DNA of 64,000 nt from Toxotes chatareus. Its lineage: Eukaryota; Chordata; Actinopteri; Toxotidae. The notes beneath the pieces were generated by a model. That model ran no database searches, was not told the origin of the DNA, and worked only from the letters and a program-made list of their open reading frames with translations. Both the position numbers and the translations under genes were made by a program. Shown in pieces: positions 21,340-31,514 of the stretch. Position 1 is the first letter of the stretch. Every line of letters begins with the position of its first letter. Where the stretch lies: the NCBI GenBank assembly GCA_016801885.1, contig CM028887.1:25715115-25779114 (forward strand). The letters are read 5' to 3'.

Positions 21340-21750
21340 CATACCTACGCTCTTTGCTCAATATTCAGAACTCTAGTCTCAGTCTTTGCTCCAGCAGCTT
21401 CATTAACCTCGTCATTCCTAAAGCCTGCACCTCCTTTGGTTGCTTCTCTTTTCAATTTTCTGCCACAAACGACTGGAATCACTTACAACAGACTGTAAAA
21501 CTCAGCTCTTTAATACCATTCTCTTCTTTTAAGAATACATTACAAAACATAATCCAACATCCTTGTACTTGTTTTTAGACATTTACCATGAACCTCACTT
21601 TATATATATGCACATATTACACTGTCATTTTGATTGATATGTAATGAATATGTCTTATCTTCTGGATTGTGTCTGTGGCCAGGTTGTCACTGCAAATGAG
21701 AATTGCTTCTCAATGGACTTACCTGGTTAAATGAAGCTGAAATAAAATCC
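21340..21750 (+). mobile_element. L2-type LINE 3' end, copy A
   Basis: The plus strand reads KACTSFGCFSFQFSATNDWN and KLSSLIPFSSFKNTL (C-terminal tail of L2 RT), then a 3' UTR with CACTGCAAATGAGAATTGCT and ACCTGGTTAAATGAAG, characteristic of fish L2 tails. Present in both copies (53,300-53,715). Confidence 0.7.
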
Positions 21751-22850
21751 TACTATATATGCTACTGTATATATGTGTGTGTATTTTTAACACTTGTGGC
21801 CATTCATCAGTTCATTCCATTCTTTCATACCTTTCTGCTGATATTGATGGTTAATACAATTCTTGAAATGAATCCACTTTTTAATGTGCAATAAAGGTAT
21901 TTATGAAGCTCTTGCTCTGTGTTTGTTGCTGTTTCTTTTCATACCTTATCTGGTTTGCACTCTATTGTAACCATCCAAGAACACACTGATAGAGGTTTTT
22001 CCCACAACTTGTAATTAATTAAAAGTCCATTTCTGTATTAGCTTTAATCAGCTACATAAATAATAGAAATGTTGATTGAATGTTGCTGTCTATATTGGAA
22101 TGTCTGCTTTCCTCATGTGTCTTTTGTACTTGTACCAATTTTAATGACACTGAAAACATTGATTCACCAAAGCATCCTGTTAGATTCATTATGAGCTTTA
22201 TGGTAAATCTGGAAAAACCTGACAAGTAGTTCATAGAAAATGAACTCAGTGCCATTACTGTTGGGGGTTACAGTAGGTTTATTTGAAAGTCAATATAACT
22301 GTGACCACAAATGAATACGGCACATTAAATATGTGTTCATTTACAATAACTAGTTGGGAAAAATAAAACTGATATTGACAGTTGATACAATTGTTGAAAT
22401 GAATACAGTTTTTAATGTGCAATAAAGGTATTTATGAAGCTCTTGCTCTGAGTTTGTTGATGGTTTTTTTCAGAACTTCTCTTCATTCTGTTGGCACAGA
22501 TGGTTCAGTTTTCAGTGTCACATTTTGAATAAGACTCAAGGCTGAGACATGGTGGATCACAATCAATCACATGTAGCATCTTGTCAGGACAGGTGCATGA
22601 ATGTGAGCTTCAGCTGTGGATGATCATGTATGAACCTACAGTATTAAATGAAGTCATACATGACAAAGTGTAGAGCTGCACTTGATCATGTTTATTCTTT
22701 CCACTGCCTTTGGAATGCTTTGGAATTTTCCACCAATCTGACTGATGTATCAGAACACCCCTACACTTGCTGGGATTTTCACTCGCAACACTTTGTAGAG
22801 TTTAACTGTGAATGTAGTCAAAAGCAAAAAGCAGCTCAGAGGAGGTGTGG
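21751..22850. other. AT-rich non-coding stretch
   Basis: A roughly 60-base motif around AATACAATT..GAAATGAAT..TTTAATGTGCAATAAAGGTATTTATGAAGCTCTTGCTCTG occurs twice, near 21,855 and 22,390 (in pieces). Otherwise nothing recognisable. It aligns with 53,716-55,280 in copy B. Confidence 0.4.
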
Positions 22851-22854
22851 CTCA

Positions 22855-22960
22855 TGACGTCACCATCTCACCTGCCTTTGATGCCCAGGCAACGGCTCTG
22901 ACGTCACTACGGCGGCAGCCAGATGATATAAATGAGGAGCCTTCCTTCACTGACTCAACG
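22855..22960 (+). promoter_or_regulatory. Candidate CRE/TATA promoter, copy A
   Basis: Two perfect CRE sites TGACGTCA lie at 22,855-22,862 and 22,899-22,906. Between them is CCCAGGCAAC, similar to an RFX X-box half-site. TATAAAT lies at 22,927-22,933, so a start near 22,957-22,962 is predicted. The downstream sequence contains no open frame I recognise before the CT/GA tracts. Conserved in copy B (55,286-55,390). Confidence 0.5.
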
Positions 22961-23159
22961 TTTCTGAGGAGGTAGGGACAGCTCTGGTGGGGGTGCGTCG
23001 CCGGTGTCTCAGGCTACCAACGTCTTTGCTGGGGGCATTCAGTCGCTTTGGTTCCGCTCATGCTGCGGATCCTTACTGATAACGGTTCATTTTGAGCGTC
23101 TGTGAGGTTAATATCCAGGAGAACTGAATACAGATGTGACCCGGGCCACCAGACTCTGT

Positions 23160-23578
23160 CCTCCTCTCTCTCTCTCCCTGAGAGAGAAACAGAGAGTTTT
23201 TGCTCTCTCTTTCTCTCTCAGGGAGCGGGAGAGAGAAACACAGAGAGAGATGCTTATTTAAATTTAGATTGAAATTTGACAGACATTTTTTTTTTGTACA
23301 TACATAATTAGAGTTTTTGCCTCTGTGTTTTCTCTCTGGGTTCCTCCTCTCTCTCTGGCAGAGAGAAAGGGAAGAGCAAGAGATCTCTCTCTTCTCTCTC
23401 TGTCAGGCAGAGAGCGAGTTACACAGAGAGCTTCCCCTCTCTCTCCTTGAGACAGATAGAGATCGAGACGCTTTTCCTCTCTCTTTCTGTCTCTATCGAT
23501 GGAGAGGGAGGGAGCGAGAAGGAGAGCATGGCCTTCTTTAGCCCTCCTCAGCGAGAAACAGAGCGTTTTCCGTAACGC
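23160..23578. repeat. CT/GA-rich low-complexity tracts, copy A left part
   Basis: Long alternations of CTCTCT and GAGAGA blocks (for example CTCTCTCCCTGAGAGAGAAA), which can pair as hairpins or form triplex DNA. Long apparent Arg/Glu or Ser/Leu frames here are by-products of composition. The tract continues at 24,041 beyond the inserted MITE. Confidence 0.8.
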
Positions 23579-24032
23579 CAGTGGCGGTTTTTGGCACAAG
23601 CTACTACTCAGTGGCCTTGCTGTCATCAGTATCAATCATTCAATAGGGAGCAGATTTCGTATAATGACATTATTGATGATTTAGCATCAAGGAAGGCCAG
23701 AAAGCTCAGGTTTTAGTTGGAGTGTTTTCTTTGCTGCTCTTAGTGCAATAGTGTTAGAATTAGATTTCCTGTAGTGTGTTTTCATTTGTGTGATGAAGGA
23801 TTTGTGCTATTCACAATATTTATTCTATATTTTATTTGTATATTATTCTTCTTATTATTTTTTTTATTAAATTCTAAAATAATACAATTATATTGATTTT
23901 ATCTTATATCATTATTATCTGCCGTTATTATGTGTGATTGTGTATATATTTGCCACTTTTATGTATATAGAGTATATTTATTTAATTTCTGATAACTTTA
24001 ATTTGGAGTAATTCAATGTAGAACCGCCACTG
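23579..24032. mobile_element. hAT-type MITE with 8-bp target duplication, copy A
   Basis: The ends are CAGTGGCGGTT and AACCGCCACTG (inverted repeats). They are flanked by perfect 8-bp direct repeats CGTAACGC at 23,571-23,578 and 24,033-24,040. An 8-bp duplication and CAG-type ends are hallmarks of hAT elements. Inside the left end, the plus strand reads LLLSGLAVISINHSI, and in copy B a frame continues to YNDIIDDLASRKARKLRF, resembling the C-terminal tail of a hAT transposase. It is therefore an internal-deletion derivative. It sits inside the CT/GA tract. Confidence 0.8.
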
Positions 24033-24040
24033 CGTAACGC

Positions 24041-24350
24041 TAACCCTCTTTCTCCACCGAAAGAGAAAGAGAGAAGAACTCTCTCTTTCTCTGCTTCTTT
24101 CTATCTCAACTTCTCTGCTGTTCTCTCTTTCTCTTCCCTCCGCAGACAGTTCTTCTCTCCTCTCTTTGGCCACGAAAGAGAGAACTCTCTCTTTCTGCTT
24201 CTCTGCTCTTCTCTTTCTCAGCTTCTCTCTTTCTTCCCTCCACAGTTTTTCTCTCTTTTTCTCAGAGTTCTTGTCTCTCTGAGAGAAAGAGAAAGTTTTT
24301 CTCTCTTTTCCCTCAATGAGAGAGTTTTTTTCTCTCTCTTTCTCTGTAAG
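24041..24350. repeat. CT/GA-rich tracts, copy A right part
   Basis: Continuation of the tract interrupted by the MITE: blocks of GAGAAAGAG and CTCTCTTTCTCT. Copy B carries a different number of blocks (56,455-56,785). Confidence 0.75.
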
Positions 24351-24800
24351 GCGCTGTATAATTAATGAATAAATTGAATTGAATTGAATTGAATTGATGG
24401 CAATAAAATAAGAGTTAGAATGATATTCTTCATCATCTCTGCCCTTCATTTTCATACAGTAGATAAGATAAGATAAGATAAAACCTTTAATAGTCCCACA
24501 ATGGGGAAATTCCACTGTTACAGCAGCAAAGAGCAGATGCAACAGGGTGCAGGCACTCAGAATATACAGATAATACAGATAGAATATAAAGACTCCAAGA
24601 AAAAAATGACTTATTAGAGGAAACAATTATAATAAATACTAGAAACAGTATGACCAAAGTGACCATGAAAGAAACCAGAAATAAAAAGAAGGAAGGCTGC
24701 ACAAGTCCAGGAGTGAGTATGTGTGTGTTTTGTGTGTATGTGGTTTGCTCAGCACAGTTGGTTGTAGTTCTTTAAGTAGAAGAAGAAAATATCTTCTTGA
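24351..24800. mobile_element. Two LINE 3' tails facing each other, copy A
   Basis: A plus-strand L2-type tail ends in tandem TTGAA at about 24,395. A minus-strand tail begins at about 24,458 with tandem GATAA and runs AAACCTTTAATAGTCCCACA onwards to about 24,800. Both are severely 5'-truncated. Shared with copy B (56,785-57,235). Confidence 0.55.
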
Positions 24801-25436
24801 ATCCACATCAGCAACTTGCCATTGAGGAAATATCCAAATTACAAGTAGGCACATTACAGGCCATGAATAAAATATAAGTGTAGTTTTTTGCAGCCTGGTT
24901 TAAGAAAATCACATCCACACACACACACACACAGAGTTGTGCTCATAAGGTAAAATTTGTGAAATATTGTCCATTGTCATATGGCCTTGTCATACCTTGT
25001 TGTTGTTGGACCGCTATGAAGACTGGCCCGTCTGGATGCCACTGTCCCTAGCAGCTATCTATCTATCTATCTATGCTATATCTGTAAGAAAAGATCTTTG
25101 ACTCATAGTGAGGAAACAGTTTATGGCCATAGTTTAGTCACCTTGAACCTGATGACACTCCACGGTAGCACAAGACTCTGACACACAGAAAAGCTAATCT
25201 AAGTGATGATATGAAGCCTTGTGAGGTATGAAAGGATTTGTAAGACTGTGTCAGAAACAGGTTGATGCTCTGAGCTTAGAACAGAGTGTACTGCCATCTT
25301 GTGCTGAAATAAATGTCCTGCTAATAAGCTGGGACTTGGGATCCCTGCTTTGAGTGTTTACCCCACAGTCACTGAGGCGTGGACGTCACTGGCTGTAGTC
25401 ATGCCAAGGTTGTCTAAGGCGTGTGGCCAGTGGCTC

Positions 25437-25490
25437 TCACTGCGGGAGGAGCTGCTGGAACTGGGCTGGCAGTTTGATCCTCAGCTCCTC
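25437..25490 (-). CDS. Gene 2: candidate terminal exon (C-terminus)
   Basis: Minus-strand exon EELRIKLPAQFQQLLPQ then TGA, with acceptor gacag|GAG, phase 0, matching the phase-0 donor of the finger exon. It is identical in copy B at 58,269-58,322. Its position just after the matrin finger fits the family layout, where the finger is close to the C-terminus. No clear AATAAA was identified downstream. Confidence 0.45.
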   Translation of the reverse strand, partial: EELRIKLPAQFQQLLPQ

Positions 25491-25510
25491 CTGTCCACAT
25501 GCACTGCCAT

Positions 25511-25512
<2 letters not shown>

Positions 25513-25542
<30 letters not shown>
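25513..25542. repeat. (GT)n microsatellite, copy A
   Basis: Uninterrupted GT repeat of about 15 units. The corresponding tract in copy B is at 58,345-58,374. A short ATCT repeat lies at about 25,053-25,075. Confidence 0.9.
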
Positions 25543-25544
<2 letters not shown>

Positions 25545-26165
25545 TTGAATGGGTAAACAAGAGCCAAATATAAAGCCCTTTGGATATAAGCACTATGTAA
25601 ATGACAGGCAACATATAGAATAGCAAATAGTGTGAGTAGCAGACAGTGGAAAACAGTGTATTAGCAATTTACTGTACATGCCAATGAAAATCAGTGCAGG
25701 TGTAAAGATACAAGTTGATGCAGTGAGATTTTCATCTTTGCTTTAAGGTTATTGTGATGACAGTGTGTGGTTTTATGATGCTATAAATCATTGATAACAG
25801 ACTTCTATCAAATATTATCAGACACTGAGATTGTGAATGAGCGACAAGCCACAATTTAGTAAATACATTTTACTGACGTCATATTTAAATGGAGACATGA
25901 GACTAATCTATACCAGTGTGAAATAAAGAGACGATACAAAAGGAGAGGAATGGTAAAAGTGAGTGAAAAGCTTCACAGCCACATTCAGCTGGGGTCTGGT
26001 TTGTCCATCACATTCACCGTCTTCTCAGTCTGCAGGTATTTCTACAAAGGAAAAACAGTCTTTGTGAACACACGTGGACGTTTTATCACCTGTATCACAG
26101 TAAGTGTGAAAATGGAGCAGAATAAAAGAGGGAGAAAGTGCAACAAATAACCAGGAGCTGCCTAC

Positions 26166-26417
26166 CTTTAGGTTCTCGTAGTGTTTGATGGTTTTGCAGT
26201 GGTTGATCTCAGCTTCTTTGGTTCCGCTGACACCAAAGACAAAGACTCTCCTCTTTCTTATGGTCCTCACTCTCTGCGGTCACTGCTCCTATGGCTGGGC
26301 TGTTTGAGGAGGAGTCTGCAGGGGCAGCTTCAGGTGGGTTACCTGATGCTGCAGGGGCAGACACGGACAGGTGTTGGACCTCTGGGGTGGAGTCCAGGGT
26401 GGGCAGTGGAGTGATTT
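26166..26417 (-). pseudogene. Gene 2: fused remnant of linker and zinc-finger exons
   Basis: The right part (26,244-26,417) is the start of the acidic linker exon. The left part (26,166-26,230) is the end of the matrin finger exon, reading SGTKEAEINHCKTIKHYENL. Between them 715 bases present in copy B (58,948-59,662) are replaced by a 13-base filler. This removes the whole intervening exon and the two zinc-binding cysteines, and the linker frame runs into a stop. The finger of gene 2 is therefore destroyed. Confidence 0.8.
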
Positions 26418-26543
26418 CTAAACATAAAGACAGATTTCAGGCCAAATTTATAATTTGAAACGAAAAAATAAAGAAAAAAATATCTAGGAAAGACGGTGTT
26501 TCCTTGTGTTGATGGTAGAAGTGAAATCAGTGTGAGGCTGTAC

Positions 26544-26766
26544 CAGTCTCAGGTGTTTGGCTGAGAGAGGACTCAGCCTGTGGAGCTGGTAAGGTGGATG
26601 CTGCAGCGGTGAGGACCGGACCGAGTGTTAAACCTGACGACCTGTCTGAGGAGTCAGCTGTTGGTGCTCTCACGGGTTCGGACTCTGATACTTGTTGATC
26701 AGACTTGAGCAGAGTCACTGTGGCATCCGATACAGCTGTTTCTATGGCAACCCCCATGGGTGTGTC
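26544..26766 (-). CDS. Gene 2: linker exon (intact)
   Basis: Exon of 223 nt, acceptor ttctag|GAC, ends in phase 1 at ACT-G|gtacag. Residues include ETAVSDATVTLLKSDQ and SSDRSSGLTLGPVLTAAAST. It matches 59,962-60,184 with a few substitutions. It is an acidic/Ser-Thr-rich disordered linker. Confidence 0.6.
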
Positions 26767-26886
26767 CTAGAAGCAGAAAACCAGAAAAGGACTGACGTCA
26801 TAAGACTGTGGACATTTAAGTGTCGGACACCCCCCATCAAACATGTAGAGAAAAGCTTGATGGGATATACACAAGCTAAAATGTAC

Positions 26887-27052
26887 CCCTGTAGTGTCCT
26901 GAGGGGCAGATGGGGGAGCATCCTCCTCCTCCCTGTCTGTGGTTTCCATGGGAACAACGGCAGGAGAATCTGGAAGGTCGCTAACATCTCTCTACTTCAT
27001 CTAATGTCACAAAGTCACTCATGTTGAATGGGAAGTGGTCCTTGTCCTCCAC
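26887..27052 (-). pseudogene. Gene 2: DEVGDV-motif exon, frameshifted
   Basis: It is 166 nt against 165 nt in copy B. One extra base near 26,993 (ATCTCTCT versus ATCTCC in the plus strand) breaks the reading between the conserved LDEV stretch and the downstream METTDREEEDAP part. Confidence 0.6.
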
Positions 27053-27147
27053 CTGATGTCATGACAGGACAAAGAAACAGGGTTGTGGGTTAGGACACAC
27101 AGGAGACATTTAAGTGTCCAGGTTTTGACCCAGCAGCACCTCCTCAC

Positions 27148-27615
27148 CATTGTGGTCTCAGCCTGTGAGCTGTTACGCTGTGCGTCCGTCCAGGAGCTCT
27201 GCTTGTATCCCTCCGACCGGCAAGACCACCTGGATCCGGACAAACCTTCACCGTGTGCTCTCTTTCTCTCCCTCCTCTGCCACTCCCTCCTTTCCTCCTC
27301 CCTCTCCTTCCTGGCTCTTTCATCCCATTCCCTCTCCCTCTTAGCCCTCTCCTCCTTCTCCCAGTCCCTCCTCTCTCTCTCTCTCCGCCTCCTTTCTGGC
27401 TTCCCTCTCTTTCCTCTCCCTCTCCTGCTTCTTCACCTCCTCCTCTGTGTGGTTCTTGGCCGCCTCTTTTGTCCCCTCTGCTGACTTTTTGTCCTGCTCT
27501 GTCTCTGTTTGTGTCTCCCCTTCACGCCACAGGTGGAAGCTGCTACGTTGTTAGGATGGCTGCCGGTTCTTGTTGGACACTCTACAAGCAACGCGTTAAC
27601 CATTTGTTGAGTGAC
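27148..27615 (-). pseudogene. Gene 2: Arg/Glu-rich exon, frameshifted and shortened
   Basis: Counterpart of the open 507-nt exon at 60,562-61,068, but 39 nt shorter overall. A base missing near 27,525 shifts the frame after VTQQMVNALLVEC..GVKG into a stop. Several blocks of the repetitive Glu/Arg-coding CTC/TCC region are gone. Confidence 0.65.
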
Positions 27616-27733
27616 CTGGTGAAACAGGGATGAAAAAGAGACATGAAAGCTCACAGGCTGAGCTACACAGAAGAACAACCCGACTCCAACAACAGGCTGA
27701 CGAGCGCAGAGACACATTTCTGCTGTATGTTAC

Positions 27734-27972
27734 CTTAGGTAGCTCTGGCATGGCCGTCTCCATGGAAGCTGCTCTGCCATTAGAGACAGATGCCTTTGTC
27801 TCTTGGGCACCTGCAGCCTTGTCCTTTCCTGCTTCAGATGGATTGACTCCTTTATTGTCTCCTACTGTCTCTGAGACAGTTTTATCAGCAGATGCTTCCC
27901 TCATGTCTGTATCCATGACTGCTTCTGCTTTGGTGTCTTGTGCAGCTGAAGAGTGGGAAACAGCAGCGCTAG
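27734..27972 (-). pseudogene. Gene 2: acidic linker exon, 3' part, split by a LINE
   Basis: Reads SHSSAAQDTKAEAVMDTDMR to METAMPELPK with donor AAG|gtaaca, as in copy B. The 5' part of the same exon is at 31,357-31,514. The intervening 3.4 kb is a LINE. About 40 bases of exon present in copy B are missing at the insertion. Confidence 0.7.
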
Positions 27973-30900
27973 TGCATGGACAGGGACAGTGCATAGCTCT
28001 CAGCCATGCCAGAGTTAGCTACCAGCTAATTTTCATCTGTAGTCCCTGAGCAGGAACAATAAACACTGAGTATTAAAACAAAACACTACAGTCCAAGATA
28101 AGTAGATACATACATAAGAATACAACAAATATAAGAATACTGTCACTGAAACAGCCTTCTCAAACAACAACAGGACAACAAACAATAACAATCAGACAGC
28201 AACAATAACAGTTTCACACAGCAATAAAATCACAATGTTAAAATTACAAATCAGTGGATTATGAACCAGTAGGATTTATGGTTGATGAGTGCACGATTGG
28301 GTTGATTTAAGCCATGATTTGATCTTAGATTTAAAACCAGTGAGGGTGCTTATCTCTCTGATCTCGCTTGGTACTGAGTTCCAACAATTAGTGGATTTGA
28401 AAGAAAAAGCTGATCTGCCAAACTCAGTACGTCTGTGCTGTACTACACAGTGAGCTCTGCTGGTCGTCCTGGTTGTTCTTCTGTTGTCTGGACGCAGTGA
28501 TATGAACTCCTTTAATGGAGGAGCAGCCAGATCATGTACTATTTTGTACAGTAAACTAACATTGGCAAGGAATACAAAATTATCAAAGGTCAGAAGTTTA
28601 TGCTTTTGAACCATATTACAATGATGAAAACTTGATGGCTTTTTGTCTAATACCTTAAGAGTTTGCTTATAAAGTGTTTGCAACTGAGTGAGTGTTGTTT
28701 TTCCAGCTTGTGACCAGCTTGTGATGCAGTATGCAATATGTGAGAAAATCATTGAGTGCATATATAGTTTGGCGGCATCTAAGGGGAGCTGATTTCGATG
28801 TGTCTAAAGTTTCTTAAGTTAAATTTAACAGTGTTACACACTTGCTTTATGTGTTTCTTAAAGGATAGCTGTGAATCAACAGTAATCCCCAAATATTTAA
28901 AATGTGAAACAATCTGGATCTTTTCCCCATTTTCAAGGATATCTGGCTGGTTTCCATTTTTTCTTATGTAAAAGTACATACATGCAGTTTTACTGATGTT
29001 TAGTGTCAGGCAGGACCTTGAGGGCCAGGTGGAAATTTTGGCCATCGCTGCTGTTAATTTGGCTGCTACTTCATATCCATCCATTTCATCATCAGAAAAG
29101 TTGAAGTTTGACAGTTTTGAAAGAAGAACATTATGGTTTACTGTATCAAATGCTTTTTTCAAGTCTAAAAAAACAGCTCCCACAGCACTCCCACTGTCTA
29201 GTTTTGATTTAATTTTTTCAATAAAATAACAGGTAGCCATTTCAGTTGGAGTTCACCTGCCTTAAAGATGGGAACCACAACTGCGGCCTTCCATGCAGCT
29301 GGAAAAATGGACTGTTTTATAGACAGATTAACTAGATGTGCCATGGGGGTGCTGAGGGAGTGAATATTGTTTTTTTTTAGAAATGTTGAGTCCCACATTA
29401 ACGTATCTTTTGCCTTTGAGGACTTTAAAGTGCTTAGGATCTTACAAACCTTACTTTCAGGAACTTCAGTTATCTTAAAAATCGGTTTAGTAAAATTTGG
29501 TGCTGCTAAGTCTTTAATTCTTGGACCAAATGTGTCCGATAAATTTTGCACTGACGCAGTAAAATAAGTATTAAATGCAGAGGCAATTTCATTAGGATCA
29601 TTAGTTAAATTCCCTGGATTCTCAGTTCATGTCCCTTTCCTGGTTTGGCTTGCTGTCTCTCTTTGTTAGTTTATTTATGTTTCTCCATATCAGTTTACTA
29701 TTTCCTTTTCCTTCTTTAATAATATTCATAAAAAAACTTGCCTTTGCTTTCCTTAATTCATTCACCACTTTATTGCAGAGGTTTGTAAAAGTGCGTCTAT
29801 CATTAAGTGATTTAGACTTTTTCATCAAGTGGTCATTAAACCAGGGTAGATTACTCTTACGCTGTCCATTTTAAAGGTTTTTATGTATTTCTCTTTAATT
29901 CTGTTCACTGTACCTATAAAGGACTCACAAGAGGCCTCTATATCATCTGTGAGTAAAACATCTCTCCAATCAGTTTGACTTAGTTCTTCCTTAAATGCAT
30001 TCATGTCTCCTCATTCCACAGGAGTGTTTAGTTGTCTCTTGTTGGTAAATAAACCTATTTTTTGTTAATTTTCTTGCAATGAGAGTCATATAGTGATCTG
30101 ACAAACCAGTGAGAAGATTATAAGATTTAATAATTCTCTCGGTTTATTACTAAAGATGAGATCAATTTGTGTTTTGGAGACATTTGTTATTCTTGTGGGA
30201 CCATCTATTAGTTGAGTCAGTTCAAATTGATTTGTAAGTGCTTTTAGCCTCTTTCTAGTTGCTTTTTCAGCCCAGTTTAAATTAAAATCGCCAAGAACTA
30301 TACATTCTTTCTTTAAGTCCAATTTTTGAGCAGGTTCTTAAAATGCTCACAAAACGTGACGCCAGATGACGGTGGTCTATACACGCCTATCACACTGAAT
30401 GTCATCTGCTGGGACAGGGTGATAGTGATAGCAATACATTCAATTTCATTTACGCATGTTAGATCGATTTGTTCGCATCTAACGTCATCTCTCACGATAC
30501 ATAAGCAGCCCGCAGCCTCTTCCTTTGTTTCTGTCTTTTCTGAAGACATTGCAGCCAGGCATTGTGTAAGAAGCTACAGGCGATGATTTGGTTAGCCATG
30601 TCTCAGACAGGCAGAGGAAGTCCAAATTTGAGCCGCTAAACAGTTTTTCCAAGTTGTTCAGTTTTCGCCCCCACGCTACGAATGTTCAGGTGACCTCCAA
30701 GGAGACCTTTCGGTTTTGTGCGTGGGTCCCAAATGATTTTGGAGTGCTGAAAAGTTTGGAAGAGACCAATATTGAAGTGTTTTGTGATCGCCGGGATTCC
30801 GCGTGAATGTACCTGTTGACCCATACTACCTTGATTGGCGAGCGTCCTGGCTGGAGGCAGCAGATCTTGTACAGAGACAGGTCCCGGATTTGGCTGCACG

Positions 30901-31356
30901 TCGCCGGCAAGGAGAAGTGTAGTCAGCAGGTAAGCGAGCAGCTTTCTATATACGCGTGAAGCTTTAACTCTGGTAGTGTTGTTGGTTTGTTCACCTGGAG
31001 CTGTTGCTCGCCCGTCTCGTAGTATTGTGGTGTAGAGAGTTAGTTGGCTCCATTCATTGTGTGTGACAGGTTGTATCGGTGGTAGTATAGGATCTCGTGA
31101 GATCATCAGCTGATTGATCCCATAGCCACGGACCGAGAACATCAGCAGCACTACAATGTAGATAAAGAGCGCCGATCGCTGTGTAAAGTCCTCAATCCTC
31201 GGTCCATGCTTGGCTTTTATAGTGTGAGTGAGAACATGGCATTTCTCAGCCGGATTTACCAGTATAGGTGACAACAGAGATGAAAGTTTGGTGAGCACGT
31301 CTGGGGCTCCTGCCAGACCGCCAGCCGGCTCCGCCATCTTTTTTCCTCCCCCTCAG
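27973..31356 (-). mobile_element. LINE with 2A-like leader, interrupting a host exon
   Basis: Minus strand, 5' end near 31,350. A 233-codon frame (30,636-31,337, ATG in good context AAGATGG) has a hydrophobic segment (residues 56-70), a 2A-like motif (residues 146-153) and then the start of an endonuclease (GGHLNIRSVGAKTEQL). Endonuclease pieces continue at 30,549-30,086 (VIGVYRPPSSG, VLGDFNLNWAE, TQIDLIFSNKP). The RT begins about 29,551, with VFLDLKKAFDTVNHNVLL at about 29,170, but is internally deleted between LSNFNFSDD and MDGYEV, removing the YADD box. The thumb is at 28,761-28,276. It is dead. The clade is probably L2/Crack/CR1-like. Confidence 0.8.
30879..30938 (-). other. 2A-like ribosome-skipping motif in a LINE ORF
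   Basis: Residues 134-153 of the LINE leader ORF read AYLLTTLLLAGDVQPNPGP (with one preceding Leu). The invariant part of 2A peptides is D-V/I-E-x-N-P-G-P. Here the Glu is Gln, a variant whose activity cannot be assumed. The hydrophobic Leu-rich stretch just upstream is usual for 2A. Similar N-terminal 2A-like sequences are described in CR1, L2, Rex1 and Crack LINEs. Confidence 0.7.
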
Positions 31357-31514
31357 AGAAGACAGCTTGGTCTTCACCAGCCGTCTTCTCTGTGCTCTTC
31401 ATCTTCTGGTCTGTCCCAGAAGCATCCAAAGGAGGTTGAGACTTCTCTATGGACAGCCTCCTCTTCCTCTGCAGCTGCTGCTGTTTGGCAGCTTTTGCCG
31501 TTAGCAGGTGCATC
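31357..31514 (-). pseudogene. Gene 2: acidic linker exon, 5' part
   Basis: Entered in phase 2 from the RRM3 exon, it reads HLLTAKAAKQQQLQRKRRLS, then IEKSQPPLDASGTDQKMKST and EKTAGEDQ, then LINE sequence. This frame is consistent with the RRM3 donor. Copy B has two extra bases here (CTATATGG versus CTATGG), which would give a stop in that phase. Confidence 0.6.

Noticed and set aside
23264..23635. Arg/Glu/Ser-rich frames on both strands in the CT/GA tracts
   Set aside because: They arise from simple-sequence composition, change frame between copies and have no start context or splice support.
25513..25542. GT repeat as a tandem array of interest
   Set aside because: An ordinary dinucleotide microsatellite, common in fish.
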